DNA of 64,000 nucleotides from assembly GCA_958295855.1 (NCBI GenBank), contig OY282383.1, forward strand, positions 4,258,481 to 4,322,480, read 5' to 3'. Positions 1 to 8,864 of the stretch are shown here, piece after piece. The notes under the pieces are model-generated. The model ran no database searches. It saw only the letters and a list, made by a program, of their open reading frames with translations, and had not been told where the DNA came from. Every line of letters starts with the position of its first letter. Position 1 is the stretch's first letter. Origin of the DNA: an uncultured Poribacteria bacterium. Its GTDB lineage: Bacteria; Poribacteria; WGA-4E; WGA-3G. A program made the translations under genes and the position numbers.

Positions 1-1
1 T

Positions 2-1591
2 ATCCACCTCGGCAATGCGGGGGTTGAAATCATCGCCAACGGCTCAGGTTCACACCACGAATTACGAAAACTGGATACACGCATCGCGCTCATCCGGAAC
101 GCTACTGCTAAAAACGGGGGTGTTTACCTCTATGCGAACCAGCAAGGTTGTGACGGCAGCCGCCTCTATTTCGATGGCTCTGCCTTAATTGCACAAAACG
201 GGGACATCTTAGCCCAAGGCTCACAATTCTCACTCAACGATGTGGAAGTCGTCACGGCGACGGTAAACCTTTTTGATGTCCGCTCCTATCGTGGGGCTAG
301 GGCGAGCCGCGTTGTACAAGCAAGCCAAACGGAGCCGCTCCCACAGGTTGCGGTTGATTTTCCACTTCGTCGTTGTCAGTTAACCGACAACCGGGAACTG
401 ACAACCGAGAACCGAATACCAAAAACTGATAGCTACCCAAGGGAAGCGGGTTCGGTGCCCATTGAACCACGTTATCACACACCAGAAGAGGAGATAGCCC
501 TCGGGCCTGCCTGTTGGCTTTGGGATTATCTACGCCGCTCCGGCGCAGCGGGGTACTTCATTCCGCTCTCTGGTGGTGCGGACAGCGCTGCAGTCGCTAC
601 GCTCGTCGGTTCGATGTGTCAGTTAGTTGCCAAAGCAATTCGCGCCCATAATGCCGCGGTTCTCCACGATGTCAACCGGTGGCTTGAGGCTGATGAAACC
701 CCGGATGTGCTGGCAGACCCGGGGGTATTAGCCAACCGGCTGCTGTATACGTGTTATATCGGCACAGAAAATAGTTCCCGTGACACCCAAAAACGCGCGA
801 AGCAGCTTGCAGATGAGCTCAGGGCATATCATCTTAATATCAACATGGATGTGCTTGTCACTGCGTTGCAACAACTTTTTACCCGCATCACGCGAAAGAC
901 TCCCCGATTCAAAGTTGAGGGCGGAACGCATACAGAGAACCAGGCACTCCAAAACATACAAGCACGGTTGCGAATGGTTATCAGTTATCTATTCGCGCAA
1001 ATGATGCCTTGGGTGCGGAACCGCCCGGGCACCTTGCTTGTTTTAGGCACGGGCAACGTAGACGAGGCACTGCGCGGCTATCTCACCAAATACGATTGTA
1101 GTAGTGGGGACATCAACCCGATTGGGGGTATCAGCAAGCGCGACCTGCGCCGGTTTCTAACCTGGGCACAACACCACCTCGGCTATACCGCCCTCGCCGA
1201 GATTGTTGAGGCACCGCCGACTGCTGAATTGGAGCCGATAACTGAAACCTACACGCAAACTGATGAAGAGGATATGGGAATGACTTATGCGGAGTTGAGT
1301 CGATTCGGGCAACTCCGAAAGATGGAGCAGTGCGCTCCCGTCAGCATGTTTGAAAAACTCGTACACGAATGGCACCACCTGCCGCCACGTGAAGTGGCGG
1401 AAAAGGTAAAGCGGTTCTTCAGATATTACGCTATTAATCGACACAAAATGACAACGTTAACGCCTTCCTACCACGCTGAGTCCTATTCGCCGGACGATAA
1501 TCGCTTCGACCTGCGGCAGTTCCTCTATAATACGCGCTGGACGTGGCAGTTCCGCCAAATTGATGCGATAGTTCAGAAATTGGAGGCGTAG
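2..1591 (+). CDS. nadE: Glutamine-dependent NAD+ synthetase, C-terminal part (5' end outside window)
   Basis: The reading frame is open from base 2, so the gene begins before the window. The enzyme makes NAD+ from deamido-NAD+, ATP and glutamine in the cytoplasm. The first ~80 residues are the end of the nitrilase-type glutaminase domain. The run YANQQGCDGSRLYFDG carries the Cys expected as the glutaminase nucleophile in this family. The ATP-pyrophosphatase domain follows, with the P-loop PLSGGADSAA and the later GTGNVDEALRGY and KYDCSSGDINPIGG motifs. The wording of these motifs is close to the eukaryotic Qns1/NADSYN1 type. Between the domains the protein has an extra stretch (RRCQLTDNRELTTENR) encoded by a dispersed DNA repeat (bases 372-437). 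The next gene starts 2 bases after the stop, and its Shine-Dalgarno lies inside this one. Assignment is firm. Confidence 0.95.
   Translation: MHLGNAGVEIIANGSGSHHELRKLDTRIALIRNATAKNGGVYLYANQQGCDGSRLYFDGSALIAQNGDILAQGSQFSLNDVEVVTATVNLFDVRSYRGARASRVVQASQTEPLPQVAVDFPLRRCQLTDNRELTTENRIPKTDSYPREAGSVPIEPRYHTPEEEIALGPACWLWDYLRRSGAAGYFIPLSGGADSAAVATLVGSMCQLVAKAIRAHNAAVLHDVNRWLEADETPDVLADPGVLANRLLYTCYIGTENSSRDTQKRAKQLADELRAYHLNINMDVLVTALQQLFTRITRKTPRFKVEGGTHTENQALQNIQARLRMVISYLFAQMMPWVRNRPGTLLVLGTGNVDEALRGYLTKYDCSSGDINPIGGISKRDLRRFLTWAQHHLGYTALAEIVEAPPTAELEPITETYTQTDEEDMGMTYAELSRFGQLRKMEQCAPVSMFEKLVHEWHHLPPREVAEKVKRFFRYYAINRHKMTTLTPSYHAESYSPDDNRFDLRQFLYNTRWTWQFRQIDAIVQKLEA
372..437. repeat. Dispersed repeat embedded in the nadE coding sequence
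   Basis: The segment is built from variants of 'aaccgacaaccg..aactgacaaccgagaaccgaatacc..aactgata'. The same phrasing occurs between genes at 20915-21010 (aaccgaaaaccgaatactg, aacactgataact) and around 18164-18190 (aactgataactgataactg). Here it is translated in frame as a linker between the glutaminase and synthetase domains of nadE, where other family members have no equivalent that I recall. It is seen directly as shared sequence; insertion is inferred. Confidence 0.7.
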
Positions 1592-1593
1592 TC

Positions 1594-3267
1594 TTGCTGA
1601 GTCCTGCTTTACAAAATAAGAGTGGAAGATTGGGGAGACTTCCATCATTCCATGGTTTCTTTTTATACGCTCTCCTTGCAGTGGGAACGGTTTGTAACCC
1701 CGATATTCATGTGCACGCCGCGCCCAACGTTCCTCTGAACTTTGATGGGTGGGTTACCGAAGCCCTCGCGAAACTGGAGACGGATGGCATCACAGGCGGA
1801 TTCCACCGCCACACTGCCCCGCTCTCACGGGCAGATGTCGCCAAGGTGATACAACAGGCGGAGTCGAGAATTAAATCCGGCATCGTTGTGCCCTCAGAAA
1901 TTGATAAGAAACTCCTTGAGAAGTTGAAACGTGAGTTTCAAGCGGAACTCACACACCAAACAAGGCGCGCAACTTCGTTTTTACCGCAGTTACGTGCGAC
2001 AATGGATGTCGGGGTTACAAACCCCTCCCATAAGGTGGCACCTGCACTTGAAAGCGCGTTTGTTTATCAGGGTTACAAACCCCTCCCACAAGATAGAAAA
2101 ACACGCAAGTCTACTGCCCCTTGGTTAACGCTCTACTCCGAATTTGAGGGAGACAACTTTGATAGCCCTCTGCCGGAAGGGAAAACAGCTGAGCAGCGTG
2201 TTGAACGGTGGCGTGGGGGGTATACCGGCAACTTCAAAAGGGGCTACATGCAAATCGTTGTAGCGCAAGGTTCCCGTGCCTCAGCGTCGCTTTTTAACAA
2301 CGACGGACAACTTAATCTTTTGGTTGGCAGAGACTGGCTTTTTTGGGGCGCAAGCCCATACACCTCCGTCGGCATTTCGGATAACTCCCCGCCGTTTGAC
2401 CTGGTTAAACTCAGCAGCACGTTCGGTAGGTTAAAAGCTACCGCCTTCACGGCTCAGTTGGATGCAACATGGTACGATGATGGCTCAAAACGCTACTTGG
2501 CAAAACGTTATATCAGCGGGCACCGCGTTGATTATCAATTCAACGATAGGTTTGAAATTGGTGCCTCAGAATGGGTGCTATACGGTGGGGATGCGCAAAC
2601 GCTGGAGTGGAAGTATGCGAATCCTATTACTTTCTACTATGCACTGCAGTATAACGCCAAGGCTGACGATAATATTATGTTCGCTTTTGACGCGGCGTAC
2701 CGGCCTATTGATGGCTTGCGGCTCTACGGAGAATGGCTGGCCGACGATTTCCAGTATGTGCCGGGGGCGAACGACCCGCACGCTGTCGCGTGGCTCTGTG
2801 GTGTTGAGTGGTACCCGCAGCGAATCGGGGCCCGCCACTTGGGGGTTCACACAGAATATGTGCGCGTCAACCGATGGGCGTATACACACCTCGTTCCAGA
2901 GAACCAGTTTACGCACTTCGGTGACATGATTGGGCACCCTATCAGTACCGATTCGGATACCTTTACCTTTTCAGTTTCCTATCAGTTTACCCAGGATGTG
3001 CAGGCAAAGTTCAACGCGGCTGTGTCCCGAAACGGCGAGGGAACAGTCGCAGACCGGTTTTATGGCGAGGATTTCGAGGCACTGCCGTTTCCTACTGGCG
3101 TTGTTGAGCGTATCACAGAAATCGGGGGGCAGTGCTCCTATCGTCCGCGAGATGCTTGGAATGTTTCGCTGAGGTACACATGGGAGCATGTCCGAAACGC
3201 TGCGCACCGTCAGGGTGAGGTGGATATGGGGCACCGTTTTGTTTTTCAACTGGGTTATATTCTGTAG
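1594..3267 (+). CDS. Wzi-like capsule-assembly outer-membrane beta-barrel protein
   Basis: The product is 557 residues with a hydrophobic N-terminal signal segment ending near HVHAAPN. The TTG start at 1594 is favoured because GGAGG (1582-1586) lies 7 bases upstream, inside the end of nadE. A short N-terminal helical segment (residues ~45-115, LNFDGWVTEALAKLE...) precedes a beta-rich region. The motif GRDWLFWGASPY followed by ISDNSPPFDLVKL matches the Wzi family pattern, in which outer-membrane barrels anchor or export surface polysaccharide. The chain ends FVFQLGYIL, with alternating hydrophobics. Two copies of a 23-bp repeat lie inside the gene at 2012-2092 and are read in different frames. 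The specific polysaccharide partner cannot be told; no capsule genes are adjacent. Confidence 0.7.
   Translation: MLSPALQNKSGRLGRLPSFHGFFLYALLAVGTVCNPDIHVHAAPNVPLNFDGWVTEALAKLETDGITGGFHRHTAPLSRADVAKVIQQAESRIKSGIVVPSEIDKKLLEKLKREFQAELTHQTRRATSFLPQLRATMDVGVTNPSHKVAPALESAFVYQGYKPLPQDRKTRKSTAPWLTLYSEFEGDNFDSPLPEGKTAEQRVERWRGGYTGNFKRGYMQIVVAQGSRASASLFNNDGQLNLLVGRDWLFWGASPYTSVGISDNSPPFDLVKLSSTFGRLKATAFTAQLDATWYDDGSKRYLAKRYISGHRVDYQFNDRFEIGASEWVLYGGDAQTLEWKYANPITFYYALQYNAKADDNIMFAFDAAYRPIDGLRLYGEWLADDFQYVPGANDPHAVAWLCGVEWYPQRIGARHLGVHTEYVRVNRWAYTHLVPENQFTHFGDMIGHPISTDSDTFTFSVSYQFTQDVQAKFNAAVSRNGEGTVADRFYGEDFEALPFPTGVVERITEIGGQCSYRPRDAWNVSLRYTWEHVRNAAHRQGEVDMGHRFVFQLGYIL
2012..2092. repeat. Two 23-bp direct repeats inside the Wzi-like gene, read in different frames
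   Basis: Copies lie at 2012-2034 and 2070-2092 and differ at one base. The core GGGTTACAAACCCC is a short palindrome of the same type as intergenic GAGGGATT-TGT-AATCCCTC at 58292-58310. The first copy is translated as GVTNPSHK, the second as QGYKPLPQ. The copies therefore behave as DNA units, not as a repeated peptide. Confidence 0.75.
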
Positions 3268-3630
3268 TAGGGTTGGAAAGTGTGGCTCCAAGGAGAGCAC
3301 ACGGGGTAGGCACAAGGCCTACCCCTACAAGAAAGAAATAAATAGCAATTGACCGGAAATGTCGAACCGCGAGACACCCAAACTCCGCGTCATTCCGCGT
3401 TATCCGCGATAATCCGCGATTCAGACGAAATTGAACCGCGAGGCACCCAAACTCCGCGTCATTCCGCGATTCAGAAGAGAAAAATGTTCCCGCCCGCGCC
3501 TCAGTCCCGTAGGGACGACATGTTTATAGAAACTCCCTAAATTCCGCTATTTTTCAGTTGTACCCTTATGTGTAATTCTGACGTTAAACGCTTAAGGAGT
3601 ATGTTATACTATTAGGATTCAAAACAGATA
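3268..3630. repeat. Intergenic repeat cluster
   Basis: No convincing gene is seen. Bases 3303-3329 hold the palindrome ggggtaggcac-aaggcctacccctaca. From 3342 come two copies of 'aaccgcgaggcacccaaactccgcgtcattccgcg', and at 3516 gtagggacgacatgtttatag. The same succession (palindrome, then 'aatagcaa..accg.aaatgt.gaaccgcg') recurs at 63905-64000. A possible -10 box TATACT lies at 3605-3610, upstream of the next gene. Confidence 0.7.
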
Positions 3631-3643
3631 GGGAGTGTATCCG

Positions 3644-5722
3644 ATGCAATTGAATTTGTTGACATCCCGTAGACAACGACTTATTCGGCTCAAAATTCCT
3701 CGTAGACACAGGAGAAAACAGTTTTTTATCTTTGAGACATTCTGGCACAAGGTGGCACGGTTTTCTGCCTATGCAAAAAAACGGAAGGGCGAAGCTTGCA
3801 AGCCCATCTTGAAAATTATAGTCCTCGGCATCATGATGTTCGGTAGCTTGTCCATTGCGGCGGGCTCTTCAGGCATCAATCATCGGGATATTTTTGTGGG
3901 TGCGAGTGCGCGTGCAGTCGGCATGGGCAGTGCTTTCACCGCAGGGCCCTCCGCAACGAATGGATTTCTATGGAATCCCTCTTCGCTCGGCTTTATGGAT
4001 GGGGCAGAAGTGAACTTGGGCGGAATTCCGTCTTCGGGGGGTTCCTCTGGCACAGACAAAGCGTTCTCATTCGCGGCAAACCCTTATACGCTCGGCTTAA
4101 CGGAGAAAAATATAGGCAATCTCTCTGTGGCATCTTGGTTGGATGGCTGGAAGAACAACACCACCGATTCCACACAAATTGTGCTTTTGGGGTACGGGCT
4201 TGCGTTAGGCCAGCGGGCATCCGCGGGTGCGAACCTCCGCTATTATCAGAACAACACCCCGCTCAGAACAAACTTTCTGTGGAGTGTGGATTTGGGGATG
4301 CAGTTTGCCTATCCGTTGAAAAAACTGGGCGATTCAGTGACAGTCGGCTTGAACCTGTCGGAGTTGAGCAGCGGCATTCGCGAAGACGGGGTACTGATTG
4401 AGCGTGCGCCTTTAGCCGCACGCTTCGGAACGACATATCGGTTGGACGATAACACACTGTTCTCCACGGACATCGCCATCCACGGACAAAACGAAACGAA
4501 CTGGGGGGACCGGATGCGGTTGCATCTCGGCGCAGAGAGGTGGTTGTTCAACGGGCAATTCGGGTTTCGGTTGGGGTATAACGCTTTAACCGCTGCCGAC
4601 AAGTTCAGGGGCGGCGAATGGTCGCGGGGCTTAAGCTTCCGAAATTCAGCAGGACAGTTGGATTACGCTTATGTCAGTGGAAATGAGTTGGAACAGGGGT
4701 TGCACTGGATTTCTGCAACATTACGCTGGGGCGGCACTCGCCCGGCTTATGTCTCGGAACCTGCCTCACCCGAAGCGCGCAGCGACGTTCCCGAGGCAGT
4801 AGACGCTGCCCCGATTTTAATGCCGACAACGCTCGAAGCAAACGGGCAGATGCAGAGCTCTGCACTTACAAATGCTGTCGGCGGATTGCAACTCTCCGAA
4901 CGCGCAATTTCACCAAACAATGACAGCATCGCGGATAGTACCACATTCCGCTTCCAAGTCAGCCCGAACGATAAATGGCAGCTAACGCTTCGGGATGAAT
5001 ATACCGAAATCGTTTGGGAACAATCCGGGACCGGTTCGCCGCCGGAAGGCATCGTCTGGGAAGGTATGGCAGATACGGGCGAATTGGTGATCGATGGGGA
5101 CTACGAAGCACAACTGCACGTTTTGGACAAGCAAGGCACACCCCAACTCAGAAACAGCGAAACGGTTACGGTGGACCTCATGCCAACGACGTTAGAAATC
5201 TTTAAGAAGGCACCCGCCACCATCGGCGTGAAAACGTGGGATATCAATCCCATCGCACAGTGGAAACTTGAAATTTTCGATGAAGCTAACGAACTCGTTG
5301 AAGAAAGAGAAGGTGACGGCTCACCACCAGAAGCAGTTGTTTTGGCAAAACTACAGCAGCCTGCGGCAATGTATACCTGCAAGCTGAGCGTTCAAGACAT
5401 CGCTGGGAATCAGAGCGTTCAGCAAGCCCAGTTGGCACTCGGCGCAGCAACCCAGACAACCGCTACGCAAGGCAGGTTAACGTTGATGGTAGGATCTTTC
5501 ACACAGCCCCACAATGCCAGAATGATGGCTGAGAATTTGCAGCACTCCATCTCACAATACTGGCCAAATGAGGAGGTACAGATATATACGGTTACCATCA
5601 ACGCGAAAACGGTGCATCGAGTGACAATCGGGGAGTTTACAGCACGAGAAGATGCAACGCGCCTCAAACAACACATTCAAGAAACACAAGGGGTTGAGCC
5701 TGTGTTGATCGCCCTGAAATAA
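3644..5722 (+). CDS. PorV/PorQ-type outer-membrane protein with Ig-like repeats and a C-terminal SPOR domain
   Basis: About 692 residues. The ATG at 3644 is preferred over the in-frame GTG at 3635 because AGGGAG sits 8 bases before it. The N-terminus is unusual: about 50 basic residues precede a signal-like hydrophobic segment (ILKIIVLGIMMFGSLSIAA). Part of that extension is encoded by the dispersed 17-mer at 3788-3804. Residues ~80-370 form a barrel of the PorV/UPF0164 type, with the hallmark GASARAVGMGSAFTA near its start. Next come FlgD-like/Ig-like segments (AISPNNDSIADSTTF, then DGDYEAQLHVLD and a second copy). Residues ~620-690 resemble a SPOR domain (LTLMVGSFTQPHNARMMAENL), which binds denuded peptidoglycan glycan strands. 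This suggests an outer-membrane protein tethered to septal peptidoglycan. Substrate unknown. Confidence 0.7.
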   Translation: MQLNLLTSRRQRLIRLKIPRRHRRKQFFIFETFWHKVARFSAYAKKRKGEACKPILKIIVLGIMMFGSLSIAAGSSGINHRDIFVGASARAVGMGSAFTAGPSATNGFLWNPSSLGFMDGAEVNLGGIPSSGGSSGTDKAFSFAANPYTLGLTEKNIGNLSVASWLDGWKNNTTDSTQIVLLGYGLALGQRASAGANLRYYQNNTPLRTNFLWSVDLGMQFAYPLKKLGDSVTVGLNLSELSSGIREDGVLIERAPLAARFGTTYRLDDNTLFSTDIAIHGQNETNWGDRMRLHLGAERWLFNGQFGFRLGYNALTAADKFRGGEWSRGLSFRNSAGQLDYAYVSGNELEQGLHWISATLRWGGTRPAYVSEPASPEARSDVPEAVDAAPILMPTTLEANGQMQSSALTNAVGGLQLSERAISPNNDSIADSTTFRFQVSPNDKWQLTLRDEYTEIVWEQSGTGSPPEGIVWEGMADTGELVIDGDYEAQLHVLDKQGTPQLRNSETVTVDLMPTTLEIFKKAPATIGVKTWDINPIAQWKLEIFDEANELVEEREGDGSPPEAVVLAKLQQPAAMYTCKLSVQDIAGNQSVQQAQLALGAATQTTATQGRLTLMVGSFTQPHNARMMAENLQHSISQYWPNEEVQIYTVTINAKTVHRVTIGEFTAREDATRLKQHIQETQGVEPVLIALK

Positions 5723-5864
5723 CAAACGACTTCCCCTTCTTCTTATAGGCGCGGTTTCTAACCGCGCAACCCCGAATCGCGTGATTCACGAAGGAATTTC
5801 TCGTCATAGACACCCATTGACTCCCCACGCGTCAACATGCTTCGGAGACCGGCCGTAGCGCAAT

Positions 5865-6713
5865 TCATTGCACATCCAGGGAATAGAATTCCAACGCATT
5901 TTGGTAGAAAAGCCTATTTTTCTCTGCATCGGATGCATCGTCAACAGCCCAGAGAAGTGCCTCCAGCCACTCGTGATATTCGGCGGCCAAGGTGCAAACG
6001 GGCCAATCACTTCCAAACATGAGCCGTTCATAGCCGAATGCCGCCACTAGATGCCGGATGTAAGGCTTCAACTCTTCAGGTGTCCAATCCTCGCTGGCGG
6101 TTGTTACAATACCTGATACCTTACAGTGGACATTCTCAAAGGCAGCGAGCTCCTGCATGTGGGTTGCCCACGGTTCAAATTGCCCACCTTTGATATCCGG
6201 TCCCCCGCAGTGATTAACAGCGTGTTTGACATCCGGGGTTGCCTTCACCAATTCAATAGCGGCAGGCAACTGAGCGTGTTTAGCACAGAGTTCAAAGGAG
6301 AGGTTAAATTTGGCCAATAACTTCACGCCTCTAATTAGTTCAGGGCTGGCATAGAACTGATTGTCCGGTAGATGCCAGGCCATCCGACGGACGCCGACGA
6401 CGAGGGCAAACGCCGTAAGTTGTTTGAGGATAGCTTCGGCGTTTGGCTTTTCAAGGGGTGCCGCAGCAGCTATTGCACCTATCATGCCATCCGTCTCTGC
6501 GATGTGGGTTAACCATGCCACCTCTTGGACGATATGCTTTTCAGCCGCATCACCTTCAACGTGAACCGAGTTGACGACGTTCACGTCGCCAATTGCCTCT
6601 CGATAATCTTGGGCGGTATACTGTTTACGAAGCAGGTCAAACCCCTCTAACCAAGGGTATTCCAAATTAGCGGTATCCCAGAGGTGTTGGTGGGTATCAA
6701 TAATTTTCAGCAT
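5865..6713 (-). CDS. Amidohydrolase family protein (COG3618, lactonase-like TIM barrel)
   Basis: The ATG at 6713 (MLKIIDTHQHLWD) is chosen because AAAGGA lies 7 bases upstream; longer readings lack a site. The product is ~282 residues. DTHQHLW supplies the metal-binding HxH, HVEGD and NHCGGPDI give further histidines, and FGSDWPV gives the conserved Asp near the C-terminus. This is the amidohydrolase-2 pattern, whose COG3618 members include L-fucono-1,5-lactonase-like sugar lactonases. Substrate cannot be set from sequence. It stands alone, facing the SPOR gene convergently. Confidence 0.8.
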   Translation of the reverse strand: MLKIIDTHQHLWDTANLEYPWLEGFDLLRKQYTAQDYREAIGDVNVVNSVHVEGDAAEKHIVQEVAWLTHIAETDGMIGAIAAAAPLEKPNAEAILKQLTAFALVVGVRRMAWHLPDNQFYASPELIRGVKLLAKFNLSFELCAKHAQLPAAIELVKATPDVKHAVNHCGGPDIKGGQFEPWATHMQELAAFENVHCKVSGIVTTASEDWTPEELKPYIRHLVAAFGYERLMFGSDWPVCTLAAEYHEWLEALLWAVDDASDAEKNRLFYQNALEFYSLDVQ

Positions 6714-6957
6714 GTGTGTCCTTTCTAACGCAACACAGATCAAATTGATCAGACTCTTTTTGTAGGCGCGGTTTCATGAAAATTTAGAATAATTAGTTAA
6801 TCTTCATTCAACAGCGCGCTTCGGGTGTTGGTGATTGAATGGATTATACCATAGGTGTCAATTTAAGAAAACGTCAGGGGACTACGCCTACAAGAAGAGG
6901 AATTCGCAAAATTCAGGTGAGGTGCCAAATGAAGGGATTTGTTGTTGCTGATAACGA

Positions 6958-6980
6958 AAAGGCACCCAAGGGGTGCCTTT
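6958..6980 (-). terminator. Intrinsic terminator of the 7022-7726 gene
   Basis: A perfect 10-bp stem (aaaggcaccc / gggtgccttt) has a 3-base loop. Read on the minus strand it ends in a short T run. It lies 41 bases past the stop codon of the minus-strand gene at 7022. Confidence 0.7.
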
Positions 6981-7021
6981 AAGATTTTACATTAATTTGT
7001 CCATTGCAACCAGAAGAAAAA

Positions 7022-7726
7022 TTAGAATCCGCCTCTGAGTGCGCCCCAAGTTGTGGTGAGTTTGTTTTGCGGTTCTACAGCGGTTTGCGGGTCGGTTTCA
7101 TTTGGATTAAACTCGACATCCGTCGTAGCGAAAATTTTATCGATGTACGTTCCATCTTCGCGATGTGCAATGTGCAGGGTATGGTCGCCATCAGACAATT
7201 TCACAGGCACCGGATCATCGCCGTGCTGGACGAGCTCGGTGCCCTTAAAGGGCCCGTCGCGTGTGTTCAATCGGAACCAGACCCAATCGGTTGTGTAGCC
7301 AACCCGGAGTGACTCTACTTCAAAGAAATCCCAGATATTCATCGTGGCGTTGTTCGTAGAAGCAACGTCTCCATCGGCGACATCAATTGCCCAGTACATG
7401 GAGTTGTCGGCAATTGATGGGGCAATGACGCGTCCCCAGAAGTGCCAATCGTCTCCCGCCACCGAGAATTCATATTTCACCCAGTCACCGCCGTCGTTTG
7501 TGGCCCCGTTGGGTGAGCCGATGAAAGCACCACCGGATGCTTCAGCAACGGTATAATCATCAACACCTTCGTCTGCGTTGCCCGGCTGATCTGAAGGAAC
7601 TTCAAAGACTTCAAATTTTGTCCCATTTACAGCGTCAAAGTTTTCTGCCTCCCAGCTGATGTATTTCTGAGCGAATGCAGGAGAAACAATGATGCTGAAA
7701 AGCGTTAATAGGATGATAGTTCGCAT
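7022..7726 (-). CDS. Secreted CBM-like (jelly-roll) protein with KLTTTWG C-terminal tail
   Basis: 234 residues. A clear signal peptide (MRTIILLTLFSIIVSPAFA) is followed by EAENFDAVNG, typical of carbohydrate-binding-module 6/35-like jelly rolls. GGDWVKYEFSVAG and the DGDHTLHIAHREDGTYIDKI closing strand fit that fold. The last residues (NKLTTTWGALRGGF) match the tails of two LamG proteins in this window (22521-23282 and 45141-45893), although the main domain is different. AGGAGG precedes the ATG. A promoter with TATAAT lies at 7771-7799 and a terminator at 6958-6980, so it is probably monocistronic. Exported, probably glycan-binding; no catalytic residues recognised. Confidence 0.7.
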   Translation of the reverse strand: MRTIILLTLFSIIVSPAFAQKYISWEAENFDAVNGTKFEVFEVPSDQPGNADEGVDDYTVAEASGGAFIGSPNGATNDGGDWVKYEFSVAGDDWHFWGRVIAPSIADNSMYWAIDVADGDVASTNNATMNIWDFFEVESLRVGYTTDWVWFRLNTRDGPFKGTELVQHGDDPVPVKLSDGDHTLHIAHREDGTYIDKIFATTDVEFNPNETDPQTAVEPQNKLTTTWGALRGGF

Positions 7727-7770
7727 AAAGAAACCTCCTTGTGTGATTAATTTGGATTTAATACAAAATA

Positions 7771-7799
7771 ATTATAGCACAACAGAAAAAAAGAGGCAA
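7771..7799 (-). promoter_or_regulatory. Sigma-70-type promoter for the 7022-7726 gene
   Basis: On the minus strand, -35 TTGCCT (7799-7794), a 17-base spacer and -10 TATAAT (7776-7771) lie about 45 bases before the ATG. Confidence 0.65.
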
Positions 7800-8021
7800 A
7801 TTTTTTTCAGTTGTCTAAAACAGTTGCTAAATTCCCAACTTCATGTTACTATTGTTTAACCCCAGTTGCTACCTTGATAAGAAAAAGGGTTTGTAACGGA
7901 AGAAACCGAGTTTTTTACGATGAATCAACACGCGTGAGGCGAAAACGCGCCTAATTTTTCAACACAACGGGGAATCTTAATATTTTGTGTAAATCCTGAT
8001 TTAACTTACGAAAGGCTGTAG

Positions 8022-8816
8022 ATGGCTGTCAACTTCAATTCATTCCCTGCCTATTTTGCCCTTTTTAAGGTAACATGCCGCCAGATGTTCCGGAGTCGGC
8101 GAACAGTACTGATTCTGCTTGGATGCCTGTTAGCACTTGTCATCGCGCTCGTATTTCGGTTCATGGTACGAGGTGCGGGGAGTGTAAACCTTTTTATTCC
8201 GCAGATGACGATGAGTTTGTATGGACTTTTGACGAATTTGTGTGCGATCTTTTACGGCACAGCCATTATTTCCGATGAAATAGAAGGAAAAGGCTTGACG
8301 TATCTCCAGATGCGCCCGCTTCGCAAATCGGTGATTGTGCTCAGCAAGTTTACTGCGTATTTGACGGGTACTGTTGTACTCGTGGCTGCATCGCACCTGA
8401 TTTTGACCGGCATTGTGGCGACACACCCAAAGTTAGAGAACGGTGTGTTATTTCATCTCGGCATGAGCCTGCGCTATGCCGCATCAATGGCGTTAGGATT
8501 GTTAGTCTACGGTGCCCTCGCAGTGCTTTTGGCCGCGAAGTTTAAGCATCCCGTGTTGTGGGGGTTGTTGTTTGTGATGGGGTGGGAAAGTATTACGACA
8601 AGCCCATTTATAGCACCGGGCATCAAGCTGCTTTCTATCTCGCATTACCTTATCGTGCTGTTCCCACGTTACAAACTGCCACGGAACATGGTAGATGACC
8701 TGCTTGGAAACGCACCACCGTCGGCGTTTGTGGCGTTTGTGGCGGTCTGCCTGATAACGGCAGGGCTGCTATGGCTGGCTATCCGAATCTTCAGGGAGCG
8801 GGAGTATTTAATGTAG
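8022..8816 (+). CDS. ABC-2-type transporter permease, orphan
   Basis: 264 residues with six likely membrane helices, beginning LILLGCLLALVIALVF at residues ~31-46. The cytoplasmic turn DEIEGKGLTYLQMRPLRKS is the conserved 'regime' seen in ABC-2 permeases. Such proteins export drugs, lipids or polysaccharide together with a separate ATPase. No ATPase gene is next to it; the nearest ABC ATPase gene (15351-16199) has its own permease. The GAAAGG upstream of the ATG is a modest ribosome site. Substrate unknown. Confidence 0.7.
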   Translation: MAVNFNSFPAYFALFKVTCRQMFRSRRTVLILLGCLLALVIALVFRFMVRGAGSVNLFIPQMTMSLYGLLTNLCAIFYGTAIISDEIEGKGLTYLQMRPLRKSVIVLSKFTAYLTGTVVLVAASHLILTGIVATHPKLENGVLFHLGMSLRYAASMALGLLVYGALAVLLAAKFKHPVLWGLLFVMGWESITTSPFIAPGIKLLSISHYLIVLFPRYKLPRNMVDDLLGNAPPSAFVAFVAVCLITAGLLWLAIRIFREREYLM

Positions 8817-8864
8817 GAACACATCCCTATTCCCCTGTCTCTCCTGCTATAGAGGTGGGTGCCC

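Noticed and set aside
3349..3540. Short plus-strand open frame
   Set aside because: Consists of dispersed repeat copies with no ribosome site.
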